NCBI GenBank assembly: GCA_913050095.1
Contig: CAJXAV010000009.1
Coordinates: 1 to 40,284, forward strand
DNA: 40,284 nucleotides
Direction: 5' to 3'
From: an uncultured Gammaproteobacteria bacterium
GTDB lineage: Bacteria > Pseudomonadota > Gammaproteobacteria > Poriferisulfidales > GCA-002705445
The translations under genes and the position numbers were made by a program. How positions within the stretch are numbered: the first letter of the stretch is position 1; every line of letters starts with the position of its first letter. The notes beneath the pieces are model-generated. The model made no database searches, was not told the origin of the DNA, and worked only from the letters and a program-made list of their open reading frames with translations. Below are positions 26,811 through 34,961 of the stretch, one piece after another.

Positions 26811-27600
26811 ACCATTTCTTATTAGAGCAATAATTGCTGGTATTGGAGTTGCTATTATTGCTGGAGCAGTTGGTTGTTTTGTGGTTTGGAGAAAAATGGC
26901 TTATTTTGGTGATTCGCTTGCACATAGTGCTTTACTAGGTGTTGCCCTTGGACTTGTTATGGGAATCAGTACAAATATAGGAACAATAATAATATGCTCG
27001 ACTTTCGCAATAATACTAATATGGTTACAACAGAAAAAATTTTTAGCCACAGATACACTCTTAGGTATACTTGCCCATTCTGCTCTTTCTGTTGGAATGG
27101 TTGTTTTAAGCCTTCTTGAAAGAAGCATTGATCTTCACTCCTACTTATTTGGCGATATACTTGCAGTAAATTTATTAGAGATATATTTCATTATATTTGG
27201 CGGCTCTTTTGTATTACTTTTCCTATATTTTAATTGGGCTTCATTTGTTTTAATGACAATAGATGAAAAATTAGCAAGAGCTGAGGGTATTAATGTCTTC
27301 GTTAATCAATTGTTAATTATGTTAATAATGACTGTTGTTGTTGCTGTATCTTTTAAAATAGTTGGTTTGCTCTTAATTACATCATTGCTAATAATTCCTG
27401 CTGCTTCTGCAAGACAGTTGGCTAGTTCGCCGGAACTTATGGCAATTATTTCGTCTGGTCTAGCAGTGCTTGCCGTAATTATTGGAATATTTAGTTCCTT
27501 ACATCTTGATACACCATCGGGGCCATCAATTGTAGTTGCGTCAGCTTTAATATTTGTAACTATTTCTTTATTCTCCTTTATCTTAAGAAAAAACAATTAA
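26803..27600 (+). CDS. znuB: Zinc ABC transporter permease ZnuB
   Basis: 265 residues of an ABC-3 family permease with about eight transmembrane segments. Recognisable blocks are CFVVWRKMAYFGDSLAHSAL near the N-terminus, LFGDILAV, EGINV, and KIVGLLLITSLLIIPAASAR in the C-terminal half. It transports zinc delivered by ZnuA, driven by ZnuC. The 8-bp overlap with znuC indicates translational coupling. Confidence 0.96.
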   Translation: MIEPFLIRAIIAGIGVAIIAGAVGCFVVWRKMAYFGDSLAHSALLGVALGLVMGISTNIGTIIICSTFAIILIWLQQKKFLATDTLLGILAHSALSVGMVVLSLLERSIDLHSYLFGDILAVNLLEIYFIIFGGSFVLLFLYFNWASFVLMTIDEKLARAEGINVFVNQLLIMLIMTVVVAVSFKIVGLLLITSLLIIPAASARQLASSPELMAIISSGLAVLAVIIGIFSSLHLDTPSGPSIVVASALIFVTISLFSFILRKNN

Positions 27601-27636
27601 GAATTTAATAATATAATTATAAAAGACTAGCATTAT

Positions 27637-27659
27637 GTAATGTTATAATATAACATTAC
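27637..27659. promoter_or_regulatory. Perfect Zur operator upstream of the His-rich outer-membrane protein
   Basis: Two perfect 11-bp arms, GTAATGTTATA and TATAACATTAC, surround one central A. The match to the Zur consensus is stronger than at the znuA site. TATAAT elements at 27665 and 27671 place the operator over the -35 region. As RNA it would also form a hairpin followed by a T-run (27661-27665), so it could help end the znuCB transcript. Outer arms TATAATTATAAAA (27612-27624) and TTTTATAATTATA (27662-27674) extend the symmetry. Confidence 0.92.
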
Positions 27660-27690
27660 GTTTTTATAATTATAATAGGGTGGAATAAAT

Positions 27691-28842
27691 ATGAAAGTAA
27701 CAAATTTTTTAAAATTTCTAATAATTATGGTCTTTGTTTTGCAAAGCAATTCTTATGCTGAAGATGGTCATGAACATGACCATGCTGCTCATTCAGATGA
27801 GCCTTTTTATGGACATGTTGGTATTCGTCTTCATGCTGACCACATTAGTGACGCAAACGAAGGTGATGAAGAAGTTAATGAAGTTTACACACATTCTCAC
27901 ATAGAACTCGGGTCAAAAATTTCGAAGGGCTTTAATATTGATACAAATCTGAAGGTTGAAGGTGAGCCAGGCGGGCACGCACATGGTGGTGTTAGAAGAA
28001 CACATGATGGCGAAAGTAGATTTTTTGAAGATCATCCGTTAATTGTAGAATCCTTAACTTTGACCTATAAAAATGAAAATTTTTCTGCCTACATTGGTAA
28101 ATTTAACCCAAAAGTTGGTTTAGATTATCATAGTTTTCCAGGACTTTATTCATATTCAATGATTGAAGAATATAAAATAGCAGAACGAATTGGTGGTGGT
28201 ATTAAATATTCTGCTGATCTTGAAGACTTTGGTACTCACCAATTAAATGTTAGTTCCTTTTTTGCTGATACAACATTTTTAAGCGATTCTTTTATTGATC
28301 AAAGAGGGCATACAAGCAAAGAAGATGGTGGTTTGGCAAATACAGAAGGTTTTGATTCATATGCAATTTCTGTTGGGGGGAAAGATTTCTATTCCTTGAA
28401 CAATAATATAGCAGAGAGAATTTTCTATAGACTTGGTTATGCACATCAAGAAGCTGCGATTGGTAACGAAGAAGATGAAGTTAGATACTCTATATCATTG
28501 GGCTACAAAGAAAATTTTTCAGATAGAATAAGTAAAACTTTAATCTTTGAGTATATGGATATTGAGCATTATAGCGGAGAAGAAGCTCACGATAGGTCAT
28601 ACTTTTCTACCTCTCTAGGTCTAAATCTTCATCCTTGGAGTTTTGCTACTACATATACATTTGTTGATAACGATGCGCCAGAGGAACCAGATGAAAATCA
28701 TGATGGAAAATTGCTTCAAATTTCTATTGGTTACTCTTTGAGTGAAAAACTTAAGCTTGATTTCGGCTTCAAAAGAACTGATGAAGAAGCAGAAGTCACA
28801 GAAAGATTTGGATTAGGACTTAAGTACGTTTTTGAATTATAG
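27691..28842 (+). CDS. Zur-controlled His-rich outer-membrane beta-barrel protein
   Basis: 383 residues: a signal peptide (about 1-23), then a His/Asp/Glu-rich segment (EDGHEHDHAAHSDE, about 24-37), then a beta-barrel with many His residues in loops (EPGGHAHGG, RTHDGE) and a terminal aromatic strand (LGLKYVFEL). There is no TonB box or plug domain, so this is a porin-like barrel, not a ZnuD-type TonB receptor. The Zur operator and AGGGTGGA ribosome site directly upstream, and the position after znuB, make zinc passage or capture at the outer membrane likely (inference). A terminator follows. Confidence 0.85.
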   Translation: MKVTNFLKFLIIMVFVLQSNSYAEDGHEHDHAAHSDEPFYGHVGIRLHADHISDANEGDEEVNEVYTHSHIELGSKISKGFNIDTNLKVEGEPGGHAHGGVRRTHDGESRFFEDHPLIVESLTLTYKNENFSAYIGKFNPKVGLDYHSFPGLYSYSMIEEYKIAERIGGGIKYSADLEDFGTHQLNVSSFFADTTFLSDSFIDQRGHTSKEDGGLANTEGFDSYAISVGGKDFYSLNNNIAERIFYRLGYAHQEAAIGNEEDEVRYSISLGYKENFSDRISKTLIFEYMDIEHYSGEEAHDRSYFSTSLGLNLHPWSFATTYTFVDNDAPEEPDENHDGKLLQISIGYSLSEKLKLDFGFKRTDEEAEVTERFGLGLKYVFEL

Positions 28843-28878
28843 GCATCAAATTATAAATATTTTGAACTCCTAATAAAT

Positions 28879-28911
28879 CCACCATTTAGCATGCTAGATG
28901 GTGGTTTTTTT
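28879..28911 (+). terminator. Intrinsic terminator after the His-rich outer-membrane protein
   Basis: CCACCATTTAG (28879-28889) pairs with CTAGATGGTGG (28894-28904), 11 bp with one U-G pair, across a CATG loop. Seven Ts follow (28905-28911). This is the clearest intrinsic terminator in the window. Confidence 0.95.
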
Positions 28912-28993
28912 CTTTAAAACTTAATTTATTCAAGAATTTTTTAAAAGTAATTGTGATATAATATTCATAATTAAAATAATTCTTATCTTTCAT

Positions 28994-29070
28994 GGCCCTG
29001 TAGCTCAGTTGGTTAGAGCAGTGGACTCATAATCCATTTGTCGTAGGTTCGAGTCCTACCGGGGCCACCA
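28994..29070 (+). tRNA. tRNA with CAT anticodon, probably tRNA-Ile2 (lysidine type)
   Basis: A 77-nt cloverleaf with encoded CCA. The acceptor is GGCCCTG with CGGGGCC, the D arm GCTC..GAGC, the anticodon stem GTGGA/TCCAT with CAT at 29028-29030, and the T arm GTAGG/CCTAC with TTCGAGT. C4-G69 and C5-G68 in the acceptor stem, and the GGCCC start, fit TilS-modified tRNA-Ile2 better than elongator tRNA-Met, though Met is not excluded. The initiator type is unlikely because the 1-72 pair is normal. Confidence 0.93.
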
Positions 29071-29092
29071 CATATGATATAATTTTCAATAA

Positions 29093-29851
29093 ATGAAAAG
29101 TATAAGCATCATAATAATAGTAAAAAATGGAGAAGAGTTTATAGAAAGAGCTCTAAAAAGTTCAATATGGGCTGACGAGATTATTGTTTTAGATTCTGGA
29201 AGTACTGACAACACCTTAGAAATTGCTAAAAAATATACAAATAACATTCATATATCAAATGTTTGGCCGGGGTTCGGAAAACAAAGACAAGATGCTCAAA
29301 AATTATCTAAATCGGATTGGATATTTATGCTTGATGCGGATGAAGAAATAAGTGTTGGATTACAAAAATCTATTAAAGAAGTAATCAGTAAAAAACCAAA
29401 AATTTATCAAGTTAATAGGTTAAGTAAAGCTTTTGGTTGCGAAGTAAAGCACTCGGGATGGTATCCAGATTGGATAAATAGGTTATATCCTAATAATTTA
29501 ACTACTTATAATGATGCGTTAGTCCATGAGACATTAATAATTCCTGAAAATTATAAACCTAAAAAAATACAAGGCATCTTACATCACGAAACATACACAA
29601 ATATGAAAGATTACTATCAAAAAATGAGTATGTATATTGATGCATGGAGCACACAAAATATAGAAAAAAAATCTGGTGGCTTGCTTAAAGGAATTTTAAG
29701 AGGTTACTGGGCTTTTATAAAAATGTTTTTCTTAAAATTAGGATTTCTTGATGGGTCAATTGGATATACTTTAGCGTTGCTAAGATATGAAACTACAGTT
29801 ATGAAATACGTAGATCTCAAAATAAAAAAAAATAGAAAAAAGCTTATTTAA
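29093..29851 (+). CDS. GT2 glycosyltransferase, WaaE/KdtX-like
   Basis: 252 residues of a GT-A fold family 2 glycosyltransferase. ISIIIIVKNGEEFIERAL and IIVLDSGSTDNTLEIA form the nucleotide-sugar site, MLDADEE is the DxD-type metal site, and WYPDWINRLYP with HETL follows. This layout is that of LPS-core glucosyltransferases of the WaaE type, so a role in lipooligosaccharide core assembly on the inner face of the membrane is likely. The sugar specificity cannot be read. It starts 22 bp after the tRNA. Confidence 0.85.
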   Translation: MKSISIIIIVKNGEEFIERALKSSIWADEIIVLDSGSTDNTLEIAKKYTNNIHISNVWPGFGKQRQDAQKLSKSDWIFMLDADEEISVGLQKSIKEVISKKPKIYQVNRLSKAFGCEVKHSGWYPDWINRLYPNNLTTYNDALVHETLIIPENYKPKKIQGILHHETYTNMKDYYQKMSMYIDAWSTQNIEKKSGGLLKGILRGYWAFIKMFFLKLGFLDGSIGYTLALLRYETTVMKYVDLKIKKNRKKLI

Positions 29852-30539
29852 TAATTCTTCTTGTGTAATATACGCCAATATAAACCAATGGTGTATCTAA
29901 AACAGCAATTACTATTTTGAAAATATAGCTAGCTATTATTATTTTTAAAATTATCTCCCAACTTAAATTTAAACCAAAATATAAAAATATAGAATTAACA
30001 ATTATAGTATCAATAAGCTGAGAAAACATTGTAGAAACATTATTTCGCAACCATAATTTTTTATCGTTAGTTTTATTTTTCAAATAATGAAATATACGAA
30101 CATCAATTAATTGTGCTACTAAATATGCAAGCATTGAAGCAGAAATTAAAAAACCGGGAAGTGTAAAGACAGATTCATATGCATTTTGCATCTCATCTAT
30201 AGAACGAAAACCAAGTTCACCATTTATCCAAACTTCTGAACCTGGAAGAGTTACCGCTAAATTAATAAATATTAGAGAAAGTATGCTTGCTAAAAAACCT
30301 AAAATTACCATTAAGCTTGCTCTTTTTTTTCCATAAACTTCACAAACAATATCGGTTATTAAGAAGGTTAAAGGATAAGTGATAATTCCAGTTGTGAGTG
30401 TTATTGAACTATCTAAAAAATTACCAGGTAAATAGTGAGTAGGCACATCAAATAATTTAACGCCAATAATATTTGTTAAAACTATCATAGTTATAAATAT
30501 AGCTAAGAAAATATTATATACCTTTTCATTATTATTCAT
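29844..30539 (-). CDS. yhhQ: Queuosine precursor transporter YhhQ
   Basis: A VUT-family membrane protein with about six transmembrane segments that imports a 7-deazaguanine queuosine precursor. Family blocks seen are ITMIVLTNIIGVKLF, GIITYPLTFLITDIVCEVYGKKRA, LAYLVAQLIDVRIFHYLK, LWLRNNVSTMFSQLIDT and the C-terminal LDTPLVY. The frame is open upstream to 30575, but MNNNEK at 30539 fits the family and leaves only an 8-bp overlap with the nuclease gene. It is convergent with the glycosyltransferase, overlapping by 8 bp. Confidence 0.92.
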   Translation of the reverse strand: MNNNEKVYNIFLAIFITMIVLTNIIGVKLFDVPTHYLPGNFLDSSITLTTGIITYPLTFLITDIVCEVYGKKRASLMVILGFLASILSLIFINLAVTLPGSEVWINGELGFRSIDEMQNAYESVFTLPGFLISASMLAYLVAQLIDVRIFHYLKNKTNDKKLWLRNNVSTMFSQLIDTIIVNSIFLYFGLNLSWEIILKIIIASYIFKIVIAVLDTPLVYIGVYYTRRIIK

Positions 30540-31041
30540 TTTTTTTCCTATTTTTTCTCCATTTCCAAGGCTCAATAGGAGCTACTGCATTATTAGACCA
30601 TATACCTATTTTTTCTTTTCGAGCTAAATTTTCGGCATTCTTAATTTTTTCTCTATTATTATATTTATCATAACACCAGGCTAATCCATTTCTTACAAGA
30701 TAATGATTAATTTCAATATTTTGATAATAAACTAAACCAACAACTCTGCTATATCTGTCTGTAGTTATTTTCTTTAACTTAACTATTTTGTTATCAATCA
30801 TTTTAAAAAGAATATTAGTCGTCTTTTTACCATGAGGCTGATCAATTTCTGGCGCGTCTATTTCTGCTAATCTAACCTTAATTTTTCCATATTTTTTATG
30901 CATCAAATGAATTGTGTCCCCGTCTACTATTTTTAAAACTTTTGCATAAAATATATTCGGATTATTATTTCCAGCATAAGAATGTACATTTATTAAACAT
31001 ATTAAAATAATTAGACATGTTTTTTTAAATTTTGATATCAT
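30532..31041 (-). CDS. Exported thermonuclease-like (SNase) protein
   Basis: 169 residues with a signal peptide (LIILICLINVHSYAG, cleavage near 24) followed by a staphylococcal-nuclease OB fold. VLKIVDGDTIHL, VRLAEIDAPEIDQPHG (catalytic Arg and Asp) and DRYSRVVG (catalytic Arg), then LVRNGLAWCY and ARKEKIGIW. It is probably a calcium-dependent periplasmic or secreted nuclease used for nutrient salvage. Its start is only 6 bp from the divergent peroxiredoxin start. Confidence 0.92.
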   Translation of the reverse strand: MISKFKKTCLIILICLINVHSYAGNNNPNIFYAKVLKIVDGDTIHLMHKKYGKIKVRLAEIDAPEIDQPHGKKTTNILFKMIDNKIVKLKKITTDRYSRVVGLVYYQNIEINHYLVRNGLAWCYDKYNNREKIKNAENLARKEKIGIWSNNAVAPIEPWKWRKNRKKNE

Positions 31042-31047
31042 AACGTC

Positions 31048-31575
31048 ATGTTTTTAATTAGAAAAATTATATATACAACCTTAATCTTTTTACTTATGGT
31101 TTTCAATACAAACGCGAAAGACGACTTATCAGAAGGCATGATTGCTCCAGATTTTACTCTAGTCGACCAAGATAATATTAATAGATCTTTATCAGATTAT
31201 AAGGGGAATTGGGTGGTCTTATATTTTTATCCAAAAGATGATACCCCGGGTTGCACAACAGAAGCATGTTCGTTTAGAGACAATATTGAAATAATTAGTA
31301 AATTAAACACTATAATTTTAGGGGTTAGCGTGGACAGCCAAGAAAGTCATAAAGAATTTTCTGAAAAATACTCCTTACCCTTCCCGATATTAGCTGATAT
31401 CAATGGAAAAGTAGCAAAAGAATATGACAGCTATGGATCTTTCGTTGGTTTCAAATATGCAAGCAGGCATACATTCATTATTAATCCATCAGGTAAAATT
31501 CACAAGATATATAAGAAAGTCAATCCCAGTAAGCATGCGTCTGAAGTAATAGAAGAGCTTAAAAATAATATATAA
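31048..31575 (+). CDS. Exported peroxiredoxin, Bcp/PrxQ type
   Basis: 175 residues. A signal peptide (about 1-23, ending NTNAK) precedes a thioredoxin-fold peroxiredoxin domain with APDFTLVDQD, YFYPKDDTPGCTTEACSF (peroxidatic Cys near 70, resolving Cys five residues later) and FSEKYSLPFPILAD. CxxxxC spacing is the atypical 2-Cys PrxQ arrangement. Bcp is usually cytoplasmic, so the signal peptide points to peroxide removal in the periplasm. The stop overlaps the next start (TAATG). Confidence 0.92.
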   Translation: MFLIRKIIYTTLIFLLMVFNTNAKDDLSEGMIAPDFTLVDQDNINRSLSDYKGNWVVLYFYPKDDTPGCTTEACSFRDNIEIISKLNTIILGVSVDSQESHKEFSEKYSLPFPILADINGKVAKEYDSYGSFVGFKYASRHTFIINPSGKIHKIYKKVNPSKHASEVIEELKNNI

Positions 31576-32393
31576 TGTTTTACAAAACAATTATTTCTTT
31601 TGTAATAATTTTTTTCTCAACCTCAATATCCTTTTCTAATGACACCACATTTAATGGAAAATTCGTTCAAGGTGGTATAGTTATAGGACAAAATAAATCG
31701 GCAAAGAAAATTTTCTTTGATGATAATCGCTTACAGATTAGTAAAGATGGCTACTTTATATTTGGCTTTGGAAGAAATCATAAAGCATCGTCAACTTTAA
31801 AAATTATTAAAGATAGTAATGATGATGTTATTAAGTATAACTTTGATATTGAAAAGACCATATATAAAATTGAAAAAATTAATGGTTTGCCAAATAAAAT
31901 GGTTACACCCGGTCCTGAATTTTATAAAAAAATTACCGAAGACAGGGCGCTGATCAAAAAGAGTATGAATAAAAAATATATTGGCGATAAATTTCCTTTA
32001 ACTTTTATTAAGCCTACTGAAGGAAGAATTTCAGGAATTTATGGAAGCCAGCGAATTTTAAACGGTATCAAAAAGAACCCTCATGGTGGTTTAGATATTG
32101 CTGCTCCTGAGGGCACCCCAATTAAAGCAACGTCTGATGGTAAAGTTATGTTAGCCGCAAAAGGGCTGTATTATACTGGAAATATTGTCATTATAGATCA
32201 CGGCTATGGTCTTAAGTCTATGTATATACATATGAAAGACATAAATATAAACAATGGAGATTTAGTTAAGCAGGGGCAAATTATTGGTACTGTTGGGTCT
32301 ACAGGAAGATCCACTGGGCCACATCTTCATTGGAATATCTATTGGAATAAAATAAGAGTTAATCCAGAAATGTTACTTACAATATCAAAATGA
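31575..32393 (+). CDS. Exported M23 (LytM) peptidase
   Basis: 272 residues: a signal peptide (about 1-21), an unassigned N-terminal domain (about 25-140), and a C-terminal M23 domain with the zinc ligands in HGGLDIAAPEGTP and HLHW, plus GNIVIIDHGYGLKSMYIHM. All the zinc-binding and catalytic His/Asp residues appear intact, so it should be an active peptidoglycan endopeptidase in the periplasm. It is coupled to the peroxiredoxin (TAATG) and the L,D-transpeptidase (ATGA). Confidence 0.93.
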   Translation: MFYKTIISFVIIFFSTSISFSNDTTFNGKFVQGGIVIGQNKSAKKIFFDDNRLQISKDGYFIFGFGRNHKASSTLKIIKDSNDDVIKYNFDIEKTIYKIEKINGLPNKMVTPGPEFYKKITEDRALIKKSMNKKYIGDKFPLTFIKPTEGRISGIYGSQRILNGIKKNPHGGLDIAAPEGTPIKATSDGKVMLAAKGLYYTGNIVIIDHGYGLKSMYIHMKDININNGDLVKQGQIIGTVGSTGRSTGPHLHWNIYWNKIRVNPEMLLTISK

Positions 32394-32872
32394 AAATTTT
32401 TATTTTAATATTCTTGCTCACAATATCGTTTATATCTTATTCTGAAGATAAGATAGATATAATCATTATTAAAAAATCTGAAAGAAAACTCTTTGCTATT
32501 AAGGATGATTTAATAGTAAAAGAATTTGATATTGCTTTGGGGAAAAATCCTATTGGGCATAAAAAAATAGAAGGTGATAAAAAGACACCAGAAGGATATT
32601 ATTTTGTTGATGGAAAAAATTCAAAAAGTAAATTTTTTTTATCACTTCATATTTCATATCCAAACTTTCATGATAAAAAAATTGCTTCTAAGAATAAGGT
32701 TAACCCTGGAAAACATATAGCTATTCATGGTCTGCCCTCTATTTTTCTATTGTCGCAATATTTATATAATAGTCCGGACTGGACAGATGGGTGTATTGCG
32801 CTTAGTAATTCTGATATGAAAGATCTATGGGATATTACCAATGAAGGTACGCAAATTCTTATTAGACCCTAA
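32390..32872 (+). CDS. Exported L,D-transpeptidase (YkuD domain)
   Basis: 160 residues: a signal peptide (about 1-18), then a minimal YkuD domain with FDIALGKNPIGHK, KKTPEGYY, IAIHGLP (catalytic His) and DWTDGCIALSN (catalytic Cys near 136). There is no peptidoglycan-binding domain. It resembles small YafK/ErfK-like proteins that cut or form links at diaminopimelate. It overlaps the M23 gene by ATGA and converges with ampG, overlapping by 11 bp. Confidence 0.92.
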   Translation: MKIFILIFLLTISFISYSEDKIDIIIIKKSERKLFAIKDDLIVKEFDIALGKNPIGHKKIEGDKKTPEGYYFVDGKNSKSKFFLSLHISYPNFHDKKIASKNKVNPGKHIAIHGLPSIFLLSQYLYNSPDWTDGCIALSNSDMKDLWDITNEGTQILIRP

Positions 32873-34136
32873 CTTGTTTTTTTAAGAAATAAGATATTAT
32901 AATTGCTGGAATACCCAGTGAAGCAGAAATTAAAAATAATTCCGAATATCCAAAATTATCTACTACTAGCCCTGAAAAACCAGAAAGAAATTTCCCTGGA
33001 ACTAGCATTAAAGAGCTAAAAAGTGCATATTGTGTAGCTGTATATTTTGGATCAGTTAAACTTGATAAGTATGCAATGAAAACCGTGCCTGCAAAACCAC
33101 CAGTAAAATTATCTAATGCTATGGTCAAAATAAAAAGATTCATATCATTGCCAAAAAAGGACTGAATCACAAACATTAAAGTTGTTGATGCAATCATTAT
33201 CGCACCATAAAATAGTGGCCTCAAAACCCCATATCTTAAAACAATTATTCCTCCTATAAATGCGCCAATAAGAGTCATTGCTATTCCAAAAACTTTGGTT
33301 ACAGTTGCTATTTGGCTCAATGTAAAACCTATATCTAGATAAAAGGGATTTGCCATAACTGCCATAGATAGATCACTTAATCTATATACACCAATAAAAA
33401 TAAGTATTAAGAAAGCATTTTTATATCTCGAAAAAAAATCTCTTATGGGAGCCCAAAACACTGCGGAAATTAAATTTTCTGAATTACTAATTTTATATTT
33501 ATGTTCTTTTGGCTCAGAAGAAAATAGAGTTGTAAAAATACCAATTAGCATTAAAGAAGACATAATTTTATATGATATTTCCCACGTATAACTATCGGCT
33601 ATATACAATGCTCCAGCTCCAGATACTAAGATTGCAACTCTATATCCAAATTGATAACCCGCTGTCAATATGCCTTGTGTTTCAACTGGCGCTATTTCTA
33701 TCCTATATGCGTCAACAACTATATCTTGCGAAGCTGAAAAAAAGGAAACAAATAAAGCACATACAGCAAAAGTCAAAAGACTATCTCCAGTGGGTGATAC
33801 TGTTGCTAATAAATAAAGAAAACCAGCAATTGAAATTTGAGTTAAAAGAAGCCAGCTTCTTCTTTTACCTAATAAATTATGAAGCATAGGTAATTTAATA
33901 GTATCAATTAAAGGCGCCCATAAGAATTTCAAGCCATAGAAAATTGTTATCCACCCAAAGAAACCTATTGTAGACCTAACTATATCTTCGTCTCTTAACC
34001 ACGCCGATAAAGTAGTAAAAACCAATAATAAAGGTAGTCCTGCAGAAAAACCAAGTAAAAACATTGTTAATAAACTTTTATTTTTCAAATGTGAAAAAAT
34101 TTTTATCCAAGCTTCTCTGTTAAAAAAATCTGCCAT
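32862..34136 (-). CDS. ampG: Muropeptide permease AmpG-like MFS transporter
   Basis: 424 residues with about 12 transmembrane segments. FLLGFSAGLPLLLVFTTLSAWLRDEDI, IFYGLKFLWAPLID and FFSASQDIVVDAYRIEI are typical AmpG blocks. It imports anhydro-muropeptides from peptidoglycan turnover for recycling. The neighbouring M23 and YkuD genes fit this role. The start overlaps the end of xth (TAATG). Confidence 0.92.
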   Translation of the reverse strand: MADFFNREAWIKIFSHLKNKSLLTMFLLGFSAGLPLLLVFTTLSAWLRDEDIVRSTIGFFGWITIFYGLKFLWAPLIDTIKLPMLHNLLGKRRSWLLLTQISIAGFLYLLATVSPTGDSLLTFAVCALFVSFFSASQDIVVDAYRIEIAPVETQGILTAGYQFGYRVAILVSGAGALYIADSYTWEISYKIMSSLMLIGIFTTLFSSEPKEHKYKISNSENLISAVFWAPIRDFFSRYKNAFLILIFIGVYRLSDLSMAVMANPFYLDIGFTLSQIATVTKVFGIAMTLIGAFIGGIIVLRYGVLRPLFYGAIMIASTTLMFVIQSFFGNDMNLFILTIALDNFTGGFAGTVFIAYLSSLTDPKYTATQYALFSSLMLVPGKFLSGFSGLVVDNFGYSELFLISASLGIPAIIISYFLKKQVRV

Positions 34137-34903
34137 TATATTTTATATGTAAATATTAAAGGTGCATGGTCTGAAAAAAATTTTTCTCTATATATTTTTT
34201 CTTTTTGAATTTTATTTTTTAAATTACCAGATATAATTTGATAATCAATTCTCCACCCGACATTATTTTCTCGTGCATTTCCTCTATTCGACCACCAAGT
34301 ATATTCATCTTTCTTTTTATTTAATAATCTAAAGCCATCAATATATTTATCATTATCAAATAAGTCGTCTAACCACTCTCTTTCTTCAGGTAAAAAACCT
34401 GAATTTTTTTTATTTCCTTTCCAATTTTTTAAATCAATTTCTTTGTGGGCTATGTTCCAATCTCCACATATAATGAACTTTCGATTAGATTTCAAAATTT
34501 TTAGTAAATGTTTTTTAAATGACTTTAAAAATCTAAACTTAGCCTCCTGTCTTATTTCTCCAGATGACCCTGAGGGAGCATATAATGATACTATCGATAA
34601 ATCACCAAATTGTGCTTCTATATATCTTCCTTCATTATCAAATTCTTTGTCACCGTATTGGTATATTACTTTATCTGGTTTCTCTCTTGTGTGTATTGAC
34701 ACACCGCTATATCCTTTTTTTTCTGCGCATTTAAAGTATGAATATATATCTTTTGAAAACATTGATTTAATATCTATTTGTTCTTCTTGGGCCTTTAATT
34801 CTTGTATGCAAAGCACATCGCTCTTTTGTTTCTTATACCAATCAAAGAATCCCTTCCTGTGTGCACTTCGAATACCGTTTAGATTACAAGATACTATTTT
34901 CAT
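34136..34903 (-). CDS. xth: Exodeoxyribonuclease III
   Basis: A base-excision-repair AP endonuclease and 3'-5' exonuclease. From the preferred Met (34903) it has 255 residues: MKIVSCNLNGIRSAHRKGF, CIQELKAQE (metal-binding Glu), GYSGVSI, YAPSGSS, ICGDWNIAH, WRIDYQI and FSDHAPL. The frame is open to 34960, but the extra 19 residues have no family match. It is divergent from pyrE. Confidence 0.96.
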   Translation of the reverse strand: MKIVSCNLNGIRSAHRKGFFDWYKKQKSDVLCIQELKAQEEQIDIKSMFSKDIYSYFKCAEKKGYSGVSIHTREKPDKVIYQYGDKEFDNEGRYIEAQFGDLSIVSLYAPSGSSGEIRQEAKFRFLKSFKKHLLKILKSNRKFIICGDWNIAHKEIDLKNWKGNKKNSGFLPEEREWLDDLFDNDKYIDGFRLLNKKKDEYTWWSNRGNARENNVGWRIDYQIISGNLKNKIQKEKIYREKFFSDHAPLIFTYKI

Positions 34904-34961
34904 ATAATTTATTTTTTTAATATATAATATAATCAGTTTATTATAACTTTGACAAAACACA

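Noticed and set aside
29093-29851. Genomic island or integration site at the tRNA
   Set aside because: No integrase, repeated tRNA 3' end or change in gene content follows; ordinary chromosomal genes continue on both sides.
34443-34907. 154-codon plus-strand frame opposite xth
   Set aside because: It is the longest of the shadow frames, but xth is certain on the minus strand and this frame encodes no motif or signal.
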